Source: Chloroflexota bacterium
GTDB taxonomy: Bacteria > Chloroflexota > Ktedonobacteria > Ktedonobacterales > Ktedonobacteraceae
DNA length: 10,658 nt
NCBI GenBank assembly: GCA_902812455.1
Contig: CADDZH010000134.1
Span: forward strand, 1-10,658
Reading direction: 5' to 3'
Below are positions 1 to 5,711 of this stretch, in pieces. A model generated the notes under the pieces. The model was not told the origin of the DNA, searched no databases, and saw only the letters and a program-made list of their open reading frames with translations. Numbering within the stretch: the first letter of the stretch is position 1; every line of letters starts with the position of its first letter. The position numbers and the translations under genes were made by a program.

Positions 1-1
1 T

Positions 2-214
2 CTCAATGAACCGGATGAAGCCTGGTTTGATGTCAATATGATGCAAAAAGATATGTTGCTGGCGCTGGAGATGGGGCGGCAACTGGATGTGCCCATGCCG
101 ACCACGGCGGTGAGTAACGAATATCTCACGGCAGCGCGGGCGTTGGGTCTGGAGAAGCATGATTTCTACATTGTATACAAGGTGCTGGCAAAGATGGCGG
201 GGTTAGAACGTTGA
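2..214 (+). CDS. Beta-hydroxyacid dehydrogenase (3-hydroxyisobutyrate dehydrogenase family), C-terminal fragment
   Basis: Only the last 70 residues are present; the gene starts before the window. The reading frame runs open from base 2 to the TGA at 212-214. The peptide carries the pattern KDMLLALEMGRQLDVPMPTT, typical of the all-helical C-terminal domain (NAD_binding_11) of 3-hydroxyisobutyrate, tartronate-semialdehyde and related beta-hydroxyacid dehydrogenases. It ends in the usual amphipathic helix (VYKVLAKMAGLER). The N-terminal Rossmann domain and the catalytic lysine lie outside the window, so substrate and cofactor cannot be read. Such enzymes oxidise a 3-hydroxy acid to the semialdehyde, or run in reverse, with NAD(P). 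The next gene begins 276 nt downstream after a repeat array, so co-transcription with the E1 genes is possible but not shown. Family call fairly sure; exact substrate unknown. Confidence 0.75.
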   Translation, partial: LNEPDEAWFDVNMMQKDMLLALEMGRQLDVPMPTTAVSNEYLTAARALGLEKHDFYIVYKVLAKMAGLER

Positions 215-219
215 GAGCC

Positions 220-294
220 GATAAATCGGCGGTGGGCACGATAAATCGGCCCCTACGGCTGATCGGGATATTAGCAGGAGGCGCGATAAATCGG
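220..294 (+). repeat. 75-nt direct repeat, copy 1
   Basis: This copy matches 363-437 with four substitutions and no gaps. It contains two GATAAATCGG units 20 nt apart, the CCCCTACGG cap, and a trailing GCTGATCGGGATATT segment that leads into the next unit pair. The near-identity suggests recent duplication or gene-conversion-like maintenance. Confidence 0.9.
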
Positions 295-362
295 CGATGG
301 GCGCGATAAATCGGGCCCCTACGGCCGATTGGTGGATGATGTCGTTGGGGCACACATGGGCA

Positions 363-437
363 GATGAATCGGCGGTGGGCACGATAAATCGGCCCCTACG
401 GCTGATCGGGATATTGGCAGGGGGCGCGATACATCGG
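363..437 (+). repeat. 75-nt direct repeat, copy 2
   Basis: This is the second copy of 220-294, beginning 143 nt downstream of it. The four differences include the first unit (GATGAATCGG) and the last unit (GATACATCGG). The sequence after it (438-463) is a more degenerate version of the sequence that follows copy 1. Confidence 0.9.
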
Positions 438-490
438 GTTCCACGATCAATCGGGAACCTACGGCATAGCGGAAGGAGACAGGATAGCGT

Positions 491-1507
491 ATGGTGCAAT
501 CGGATACATCTTCTAGCGTCCAGGGGGTGGCTGCTAGCATTCCTGAGCTGCCGCGCGAGAAGTGGCTGCACATGTACGAGCAGATGCTCAAAATTCGTAT
601 CTTTGAGGAGCATGTCAACGAGCTGTATACCAGCGCAAAAATGCCGGGTCTTGCCCACCTCTATATTGGTGAGGAAGCTGTGGCGGTTGGCGTATGTGAG
701 GCTCTGCGGCGTGATGACTACATTACCAGCACGCATCGCGGGCATGGGCATTGCCTGGCAAAAGGGGCTTCGGTCGATAGGATGTACGCCGAGCTGCTGG
801 GGAAAGAAGCTGGCTATTGTCGCGGCAAAGGCGGCTCTATGCACATTGCCGACCAGGATACGGGCAACCTGGGAGCAAATGCCATCGTTGGTGGCAGCAC
901 CGGCATTGCCACAGGTGCCGCTATGTCAAGCAAGATGCGTGGTAGCGATCAGGTTGCGGTTTGCTTCTTTGGCGATGGCGCGCTGGGGCAGGGGATATTG
1001 TACGAGTCGATGAATATGGCCTCGCTGTGGAAGCTGCCGGTGATCTACGTCTGTGAGAACAACCAGTACGGTGAATACACCCACTATTCGGAGGCTACTG
1101 CTGGTGATATGAGCGCCAGGGCCAGAGCGTTCGGTATCCTCACTGAAGAAGTGAACGGGCAGGATGTACGGGCAGTCTATGCAACGACACAGCGGCTGGT
1201 AGAACGGGCCAGGCGAGGTGAAGGCCCAGCTTTCATGCTTTGCAACACCTACCGCTATTATGGCCATCACGTCGGTGATGTCTCGCGCTCGTACTATCGC
1301 TCAAAAGAGGAAGAACAGGAGTGGAGGGACCGGCGTGACCCGCTAAAAATACTGGGCGAATGGTTGATTGAGCAGCATATGGCCGATACTGCTGTCTTCG
1401 ATGACATTGAGCGGCGGGTGCGTGTGGGGGTTGAGGCGGGAGTCCAATTTGCGATGAATGCTGCATATCCAGACCCAGGAGAGGTAGATCAGGATGTCTA
1501 CGCTTAG
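491..1507 (+). CDS. 2-oxoacid dehydrogenase E1 component, alpha subunit (acetoin/pyruvate dehydrogenase type)
   Basis: A 338-residue protein, close to the usual length for E1 alpha. With the beta subunit it forms the thiamine-diphosphate-dependent E1 that decarboxylates a 2-oxo acid and passes the acyl group to lipoyl-E2 in the cytoplasm. The ThDP/Mg motif is clear: GDG at residues 161-163, ending in ENN at 189-191. HRGHGH at 82-87 and RGKGGSMHI at 111-119 are typical of the family. The loop YRYYGHHVGD (254-263), followed by YYRSKEEEQEW, is the equivalent of the E1 alpha phosphorylation loop. The NNQYGEYT stretch and GHHVGD resemble the acetoin-dehydrogenase-like branch more than classical pyruvate dehydrogenase, so the substrate is uncertain: pyruvate, acetoin or a branched 2-oxo acid. 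It overlaps the beta gene by 14 nt, consistent with coupled translation. It is preceded by a long repeat leader. Confidence 0.93.
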   Translation: MVQSDTSSSVQGVAASIPELPREKWLHMYEQMLKIRIFEEHVNELYTSAKMPGLAHLYIGEEAVAVGVCEALRRDDYITSTHRGHGHCLAKGASVDRMYAELLGKEAGYCRGKGGSMHIADQDTGNLGANAIVGGSTGIATGAAMSSKMRGSDQVAVCFFGDGALGQGILYESMNMASLWKLPVIYVCENNQYGEYTHYSEATAGDMSARARAFGILTEEVNGQDVRAVYATTQRLVERARRGEGPAFMLCNTYRYYGHHVGDVSRSYYRSKEEEQEWRDRRDPLKILGEWLIEQHMADTAVFDDIERRVRVGVEAGVQFAMNAAYPDPGEVDQDVYA

Positions 1508-2519
1508 CACGACAACAGGCCAGGAGACGGGCAAGCGAGTACGAGAGATTACGCTGGCCCAGGCCATTCGTGAGGCCCTGGCTGAAGAGATGCGCCGCGA
1601 CCCACGAGTATTTATTATCGGCGAAGATGTGGCTGAGGCGGGAACACCATTCAAAGTCCTCTCAGGCCTGGTGGAAGAGTTTGGCACCGATCGCGTGATT
1701 GATTCACCCATCTCGGAGGCTGGCATCACGGGCATAGGAGTGGGAGCTGCCATGACCGGTATGCGGCCCGTCGTGGACATTATGTTTGGCGATTTTATTG
1801 GCCTGGCCATGGATCAAATCTGCAACCAGGCGGCCAAAGTACACTACATGTCCGGTGGCAAGCTCAAGGTGCCGCTGGTGGTGCGCACCACCATGGGTGC
1901 CACGCGCCGCTCTGCCGCGCAGCATAGCCAGAGCCTGCATGCGTGGGTGAGCCATATTCCTGGCCTGAAGGTGGTCTTGCCCTCGACTCCTTATGATGCC
2001 AAGGGGTTGCTGAAAACGGCCATTCGTGACGACAACCCGGTGATCTTCTTTGAAGACAAAATGGACTACCAGGTGAAAGGGCTGGTGCCGGAAGAGGAAT
2101 ATACCATCCCCTTTGGCGTTGCAGATGTCAAGCGTGCAGGCACAGATATCACCATCGTGGCGACCAGCAGCATGGTGCGCGTGGCGTTGGCGGCTGCTGA
2201 ACAGCTCGCGCAGATCGATCTCAGCGCCGAGGTGATCGATCCGCGTACAACATTTCCTCTTGATAAAGAGACGCTGATCGAATCGGCCAAAAAGACCAGC
2301 CGGGCCATTGTTGTGGATGAAGGCTACGAACGTTACGGTGTGACGGCGGAAATTGCAGCGGTGATCGCTGATGGGGCCTTCTACTACCTGGATGCTCCTG
2401 TAAAGCGCATGGGAGCCATGGATGTGCCGGTACCGTTTTCCCCGGTGCTGGAAGATCAGACGGTGCCGACGGCAGGCGCTGTGGCTGCATTAGCAAAAAT
2501 GCTTTGTGGACGTGTGTAG
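1494..2519 (+). CDS. 2-oxoacid dehydrogenase E1 component, beta subunit
   Basis: A 341-residue protein of standard E1 beta length, with the N-terminal transketolase-like pyrimidine-binding domain (about 18-195) and the C-terminal transketolase domain (about 210-335). Visible family motifs are IIGEDV (41-46), the ThDP-activating glutamate E75 in SPISEAGITGIGVGAA, AAQHSQSLHAW (141-151), which carries the active-site histidine H144, and VIDPRTTFPLD (247-257). The ATG at 1494 lies inside the end of the alpha gene, with AGGAGAGG at 1478-1485 as a strong ribosome site 8 nt upstream, so this start is well supported. The overlap keeps the two subunits of the heterotetramer in balance. A hairpin repeat follows 15 nt after the stop. 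The 2-oxo acid used cannot be decided from sequence alone. Confidence 0.94.
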   Translation: MSTLSTTTGQETGKRVREITLAQAIREALAEEMRRDPRVFIIGEDVAEAGTPFKVLSGLVEEFGTDRVIDSPISEAGITGIGVGAAMTGMRPVVDIMFGDFIGLAMDQICNQAAKVHYMSGGKLKVPLVVRTTMGATRRSAAQHSQSLHAWVSHIPGLKVVLPSTPYDAKGLLKTAIRDDNPVIFFEDKMDYQVKGLVPEEEYTIPFGVADVKRAGTDITIVATSSMVRVALAAAEQLAQIDLSAEVIDPRTTFPLDKETLIESAKKTSRAIVVDEGYERYGVTAEIAAVIADGAFYYLDAPVKRMGAMDVPVPFSPVLEDQTVPTAGAVAALAKMLCGRV

Positions 2520-2534
2520 GCGGCGTGTATGTAG

Positions 2535-2554
2535 GGGCGCAATTCATTGCGCCC
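2535..2554. repeat. Perfect palindromic hairpin after E1 beta
   Basis: The arms GGGCGCAA (2535-2542) and TTGCGCCC (2547-2554) pair perfectly around a TTCA loop, 15 nt after the E1 beta stop. No run of T follows, so it is not a canonical intrinsic terminator. It could still stabilise the 3' end of the E1 message or slow transcription into the gap. GTAGGGG immediately to its left links it to the other repeats here. Confidence 0.7.
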
Positions 2555-2576
2555 ACAACTGGATGGATCGACGCAG

Positions 2577-2681
2577 GATACGGGCCGATAATGAATTTTT
2601 ACAAACGAGATCGGTGATAATGTGGAGAGGAGTGGTACGAGGGGAAGCGCGAGGGCGCGAGGGCAAGCACAAGGCCCCTAC
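2577..2681 (+). repeat. Diverged dispersed repeat, copy 1
   Basis: This segment aligns by eye, with small gaps, to 10537-10630. Shared landmarks in the same order are GAT(A)xTGAAT near the start, an ATCGG/ATGATGT-like middle, TGGTACGAGGGGAAGCG (2633-2649; one mismatch to 10591-10607), and CACAAGG near the end. This copy has an extra tandem GCGCGAGGG. Confidence 0.6.
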
Positions 2682-2729
2682 TACAGGCTACGGGATCCTT
2701 TCCTTATTACCGAATTTGATCGGCAACAT

Positions 2730-2787
2730 TCATAATCGGCAGTGGGCACGATCAATCGGCGGTGGGCGCGATAAATCGGGCCCCTAC
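2730..2787 (+). repeat. Modular GATAAATCGG repeat upstream of the M24 gene
   Basis: Three units start at 2730 (TCATAATCGG), 2750 (GATCAATCGG) and 2770 (GATAAATCGG), exactly 20 nt apart. They are joined by CAGTGGGCAC and CGGTGGGCGC and end in GCCCCTACG. The architecture and orientation match the array at 220-463, with one unit more. Confidence 0.85.
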
Positions 2788-2817
2788 GTGTTCACCTGCA
2801 TCATCAACTTTATCTAG

Positions 2818-2823
2818 AAAGGA
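2818..2823 (+). promoter_or_regulatory. Ribosome binding site that decides the M24 start
   Basis: AAAGGA at 2818-2823 sits 8 nt before the ATG at 2832. The other in-frame ATG, at 2823, would abut the GG with no spacing. The downstream start is therefore preferred. Confidence 0.55.
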
Positions 2824-2831
2824 TGGATGCT

Positions 2832-4184
2832 ATGGCTTTGAAGACTTATGGCCTGATGGGCATAGACTGGGAAGAGCGGGTCGATTTTGAACGGCTGCGT
2901 ACCGAGCGGCTGGCGCGTGTGAAGAAGTTGCTCAAAGAGTCGGAGCTGGGGGCGCTGCTGTGCTTCGATATGAACAATATCCGTTACATTACAGCGACAC
3001 ATATCGGCACCTGGGCGATGGATAAGCTGGCGCGTTTTAGCCTGCTTCCGCAGGATGACGAGCCGATCCTGTGGGATTTTGGCTCTGCTGCCCGCCATCA
3101 CCAGATGTACTGTCCCTGGCTTGGTGAGCGTTCGCGCGCGGGCATCTCCACGCAGCGTGGCGCCATGCTGCCTGAAGCCGGGCGAGCAGAGGACGTTGCC
3201 CGCAAAATTCGCATCGAGCTGGAACAGCGCGGACTGCTGAACGAACCGCTGGGGGTTGATGTAGTTGAGCTGCCGGTCATCTTCGCGTTGCAGGCCGAGG
3301 GCATCAAGGTGGTAGACGGCCAGCAAGTAATGCAGCAGGCGCGCCTGATCAAGACCCAGGATGAGATCACGCTGCTGAATACGGCCTGCATGATGGTCGA
3401 TGCCGCATATGAAGAGTTGTACCGGGCAATGAAGCCGGGTTTTCGCGAGAACGAGTGCGTTGGGCTGGTAAGCAAGGTGCTTTACGACATGGGTTCGGAG
3501 CATGTGGAGGGTGTCAATGCTATCTCAGGTGAGCGTTGCAGCCCTCACCCGCACGTGTTTAGCGATCGCGTGTTGCGCCCAGGCGATCCGGCATACTTCG
3601 ACATCCTGCACAGCTACAACGGCTACCGCACCTGCTACTACCGCACCTTCGCCGTTGGCAGCGCGTCGCAGGCCATGGTCGATGCCTACAAAAAATGCCG
3701 TGATTACCTGGATGCTGCTATCAACGAGATCCGGCCTGGAGTGACCACGGCTGACATTGTGAAGCTGTGGCCAAAGGCCCAGGAATTTGGTTTCCCGAAC
3801 GAGGAAGCTGCCTTTGCGCTCCAGTATGGGCATGGCGTGGGCCTCTCCATCTGGGAGAAACCGATCTTCAGCCGCCTGGTTTCGCTTGACCATCCAGAGG
3901 TAATCCAGGAGGGTATGGTGTTCGCGCTCGAAACCTTCTGGCCCGCTTCCGATGGCTGGACGGCAGCGCGCATTGAAGAGCAGCTTGTAGTCACCAGAGA
4001 TGGTTGCGAGGTGATCACGCGCTTCCCGGCAGAGGAACTGCTGGTTGCCGGTTCCCATTACTATACAGCTACCGGTTCGCTGCCTACCATCCGGGAAACC
4101 CAGTCTCACTTGAATAATCTGGCAGCGCAAGCTGATGGTCACGCCCGAGCAAAGGCTGTGCAGGCCGGAAGCACGGTACGCTAA
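2832..4184 (+). CDS. M24 family (creatinase / Xaa-Pro aminopeptidase / DddP-fold) hydrolase with an Asp-to-Cys metal-ligand change
   Basis: A 450-residue protein from the preferred ATG (three residues longer from 2823). It has a creatinase-type N-terminal domain (about 25-165, with LCFDMNNIRYIT) followed by the pita-bread M24 domain (about 175-400). M24 enzymes normally bind two metals through Asp, Asp, His, Glu, Glu. Here I find D257, then C268 where the second Asp should be (family pattern D-x-x-R-T, here CYYRTFAVG), H334 in YGHGVG, E367 in GMVFALE and E382 in RIEEQ. A Trp (W341) replaces the usual second His of the HE motif. Possible activities include peptide or amide hydrolysis (aminopeptidase P, ectoine hydrolase or creatinase type) and DMSP-lyase-like chemistry (DddP). 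The fold is sure, the substrate unknown. No signal peptide is seen, so it is cytoplasmic. The gene sits between E1 and E2. Confidence 0.85.
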   Translation: MALKTYGLMGIDWEERVDFERLRTERLARVKKLLKESELGALLCFDMNNIRYITATHIGTWAMDKLARFSLLPQDDEPILWDFGSAARHHQMYCPWLGERSRAGISTQRGAMLPEAGRAEDVARKIRIELEQRGLLNEPLGVDVVELPVIFALQAEGIKVVDGQQVMQQARLIKTQDEITLLNTACMMVDAAYEELYRAMKPGFRENECVGLVSKVLYDMGSEHVEGVNAISGERCSPHPHVFSDRVLRPGDPAYFDILHSYNGYRTCYYRTFAVGSASQAMVDAYKKCRDYLDAAINEIRPGVTTADIVKLWPKAQEFGFPNEEAAFALQYGHGVGLSIWEKPIFSRLVSLDHPEVIQEGMVFALETFWPASDGWTAARIEEQLVVTRDGCEVITRFPAEELLVAGSHYYTATGSLPTIRETQSHLNNLAAQADGHARAKAVQAGSTVR

Positions 4185-4222
4185 GCCCAGGTGTAGTTGT
4201 ATCCATCGAGAGTCCCAAATTC

Positions 4223-4251
4223 TTGAATTGATAGATGAAATGTAGTAGCAT
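4223..4251 (+). promoter_or_regulatory. Candidate sigma-70-like promoter upstream of E2
   Basis: TTGAAT (4223-4228) and TAGCAT (4246-4251) are spaced by 17 nt in a locally AT-rich 113-nt gap before the E2 gene. The -10 match is only four of six, so this is a weak candidate. If real, it would let the E2-to-LivF segment be expressed apart from the genes upstream. Confidence 0.25.
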
Positions 4252-4297
4252 CCTTGACGGGCAATAGATAGCTCACGAAGGGGTAGAGGAAGTCTTA

Positions 4298-5677
4298 ATG
4301 GCGACAGATGTCATCTTGCCTGCCCTGGGCATAGCGCAGGAAACGGGAAAAATCCTGCAATGGCTCAAGGCTGAAGGCCAGGAGGTTACCAGAGGCGAGC
4401 CGGTAGCAGAGATCGAGACCGACAAAGCAACGGTTGAACTCGAAGCGCCTGCAACCGGTTTCCTGGCGAATATTAGCGCTGCTGCCGGCCAGGAAATTCC
4501 GGTTGGGCAGGTCATTGCCAGCATATTGACGCCCGCCGAATGGTCGCAGCGAGGAGAAGGAGCGGGTGATAGCAAAGAGGCAATCACACAACCGCCGGCC
4601 CAGGCCGCTACGCTCTCGCCCAGGGATGATAGGCGGCAGCAGGGCCGTATGCCTGGGATGGCAGCCAGTCCATTGGCTGCGCGCATTGCCGCTGAGCATA
4701 ACCTGGATTTGAGCCAGGTGAAAACAGCGGGAAGGCGTATTCAGAAAGCTGACGTGTTAACGTATCTCCAGCAGCAAGGGGCAACGGCGCCCACTGCTGT
4801 CCAGCCTCGCCTGCAGGCGGCTTCACCGAAGGCCCGCCGGTTGGCGCGTTTGCAGGGCAAGGATGTGGCTGCCATCAAAGGTACGGGGCCAGAAGGTGCA
4901 GTGCTGGCCGCGGATGTCCTGGCTGCGCCTGTTTTGACAGCGCCCACCACTGTCGCCACTGCCTCGATGGAAGAGGTTATAGCCCCCGGCGGGGAGCAGA
5001 AAGAAGCGGCTATCAGTACTATCTGGCGTATTATGGCCGAGCGCACAACCCAGAGCTGGACAAGCGTGCCGCATTTCTTTCTGGTGCGCGAGGTTAATGC
5101 CAGCCGCTTCATTGCCTGGCGAGAACATATTCAGAGGCGCTCAGCCGGTGAGGCAAAGGTGACCTATTCCGATTTGCTGGTGAGGGTTGTAGCGGCGGTA
5201 TTGCGCAAGCATCCGCGCCTGAATGCAGCGTGGCATGAAGGCTCCATTACGTGGAATAAACAGGTGAATATCGGGCTGGCTGTAGCGGTCGAAGAAGGCC
5301 TGGTTGTTCCCGTGATCCACCAGGCGGATAGATTGAGCGTGCGTGAGATCGCCGATAAGCGGCAAGAACTGGTGGCGAAGGCGCAATCCGGCAAGCTGCG
5401 TCCTGATGATCTGGCAGGCGGGACTTTCACCATCAGCAACCTGGGCATGTATGGCGTTGATGCCTTCAATGCCATTGTCAACCAGCCGCAGGCGGCTATA
5501 TTAGCGGTAGGACGCATCACCGACCGCGTTGTCCCGCTCAATGGCCAGCCTACCGTGCAGCCGGTAATGACACTCAGCCTTTCCTGTGATCATCGTGTCG
5601 TAGATGGTGCGCGTGGAGCGCAATTCTTATCATCTCTGGCAGAGATGATAGAAGATCCCTTAGGCCTCTTAGATTGA
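4298..5677 (+). CDS. Dihydrolipoamide acyltransferase (E2) of a 2-oxoacid dehydrogenase complex, with two PSBDs
   Basis: A 459-residue E2 that takes the acyl group from E1 on its lipoyl arm and transfers it to CoA. Domains in order: lipoyl domain (about 1-78) with the lipoylated K43 in ETDKATVE; a first peripheral-subunit-binding domain (about 122-158); a second PSBD (about 174-210); and the catalytic core (about 232-459), ending with SCDHRVVDGA, where H432 and D436 are catalytic. Ala/Pro/Gln-rich linkers separate the domains. The two PSBDs are degenerate in different ways: the first lacks the GTGxxG loop, and the second has Ala where the conserved Arg of GRI is expected. AGAGGAAG at 4285-4292 is a good ribosome site. 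The gene is 34 nt upstream of the transporter binding-protein gene, and separated from E1 by the M24 gene. The acyl specificity cannot be read. Confidence 0.93.
   Translation: MATDVILPALGIAQETGKILQWLKAEGQEVTRGEPVAEIETDKATVELEAPATGFLANISAAAGQEIPVGQVIASILTPAEWSQRGEGAGDSKEAITQPPAQAATLSPRDDRRQQGRMPGMAASPLAARIAAEHNLDLSQVKTAGRRIQKADVLTYLQQQGATAPTAVQPRLQAASPKARRLARLQGKDVAAIKGTGPEGAVLAADVLAAPVLTAPTTVATASMEEVIAPGGEQKEAAISTIWRIMAERTTQSWTSVPHFFLVREVNASRFIAWREHIQRRSAGEAKVTYSDLLVRVVAAVLRKHPRLNAAWHEGSITWNKQVNIGLAVAVEEGLVVPVIHQADRLSVREIADKRQELVAKAQSGKLRPDDLAGGTFTISNLGMYGVDAFNAIVNQPQAAILAVGRITDRVVPLNGQPTVQPVMTLSLSCDHRVVDGARGAQFLSSLAEMIEDPLGLLD
5628..5650. repeat. Perfect 10-bp hairpin inside the 3' end of the E2 gene
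   Basis: TATCATCTCT (5628-5637) and AGAGATGATA (5641-5650) are exact complements around a GGC loop, lying 25 nt before the E2 stop codon. It encodes part of the C-terminal helix (SSLAEMI), so it may be chance. It could also form an RNA structure just ahead of the binding-protein gene. No T-run follows directly. Confidence 0.6.
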
Positions 5678-5711
5678 TAATGCTATTTCGTAGTAACCAA
5701 GGAGGACAAGC

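Larger units (their letters stand above)
215..490. repeat. Modular direct-repeat array upstream of E1 alpha
   Basis: This 276-nt gap holds no convincing gene. It is built from the 10-mer GATAAATCGG and close variants, starting at 220, 240, 285, 305, 363, 383, 428 and 445. Most occur in pairs 20 nt apart, joined by a 10-nt linker such as CGGTGGGCAC. The second member of each pair runs into a cap, (G)GCCCCTACGG, at about 249, 314, 392 and, degenerate, 454. At a larger scale, 220-294 and 363-437 are copies differing at 4 of 75 positions, so a block of about 143 nt has been duplicated. All copies point the same way. The last bases, 471-478, give GGAAGGAG, a plausible Shine-Dalgarno for the gene at 491, though 12 nt is a long spacing. 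I see no clear promoter. Confidence 0.85.
2531..2681. repeat. Possible MITE-like element with GTAGGGGC/GCCCCTAC ends
   Basis: The 8-mer GTAGGGGC at 2531-2538 and its exact complement GCCCCTAC at 2674-2681 bound a non-coding segment of 151 nt. The inner sequence from about 2577 is related to the end of the window. No transposase is present and no clear target-site duplication is seen, so mobility is only inferred. It could instead be two abutting short repeats that share the CCCCTAC heptamer. Confidence 0.4.
2520..2831. other. Repeat-rich intergenic gap between E1 beta and the M24 gene
   Basis: This gap of about 310 nt has no credible gene. In order it holds a perfect hairpin (2535-2554), a MITE-like segment with GTAGGGGC/GCCCCTAC ends (2531-2681) whose inner part resembles 10537-10630, a plain stretch (2682-2729), and a copy of the GATAAATCGG modular repeat (2730-2787). 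The ribosome site for the next gene closes it. A TGATAATGT at 2615-2623 looks like an extended -10 element but has no acceptable -35 partner, so I do not call a promoter. Confidence 0.7.

Noticed and set aside
220..463. CRISPR array
   Set aside because: Units are only 10 nt with 10-nt linkers that are themselves conserved, spacing is uneven at the higher level, and no cas gene is present.
203..844. Long minus-strand open frame of about 213 codons opposite the leader and the E1 alpha start
   Set aside because: It is made partly of translated repeat (recurring ANIPISRRGRFIVPTAD-like peptide) and otherwise lies opposite the well-supported E1 alpha gene. No family resemblance.
297..1013. Plus-strand open frame of 238 codons overlapping the repeats and E1 alpha
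   Set aside because: It is a frame-shadow of E1 alpha with a repeat-derived N-terminus; the E1 alpha frame has all the catalytic motifs.
2535..2554. Intrinsic terminator for the E1 operon
   Set aside because: The stem is perfect, but no run of T follows; kept as a hairpin repeat only.
2615..2623. Extended -10 promoter element TGATAATGT
   Set aside because: The best -35-like hexamer (TTTACA, 2598-2603) is only 14 nt away, too close, and the sequence is part of a dispersed repeat that varies in the other copy.
2506..2817. Plus-strand open frame of 103 codons in the gap after E1 beta
   Set aside because: It begins within E1 beta and runs through hairpin and repeat sequence; composition is Arg/Gly-rich without domain character.
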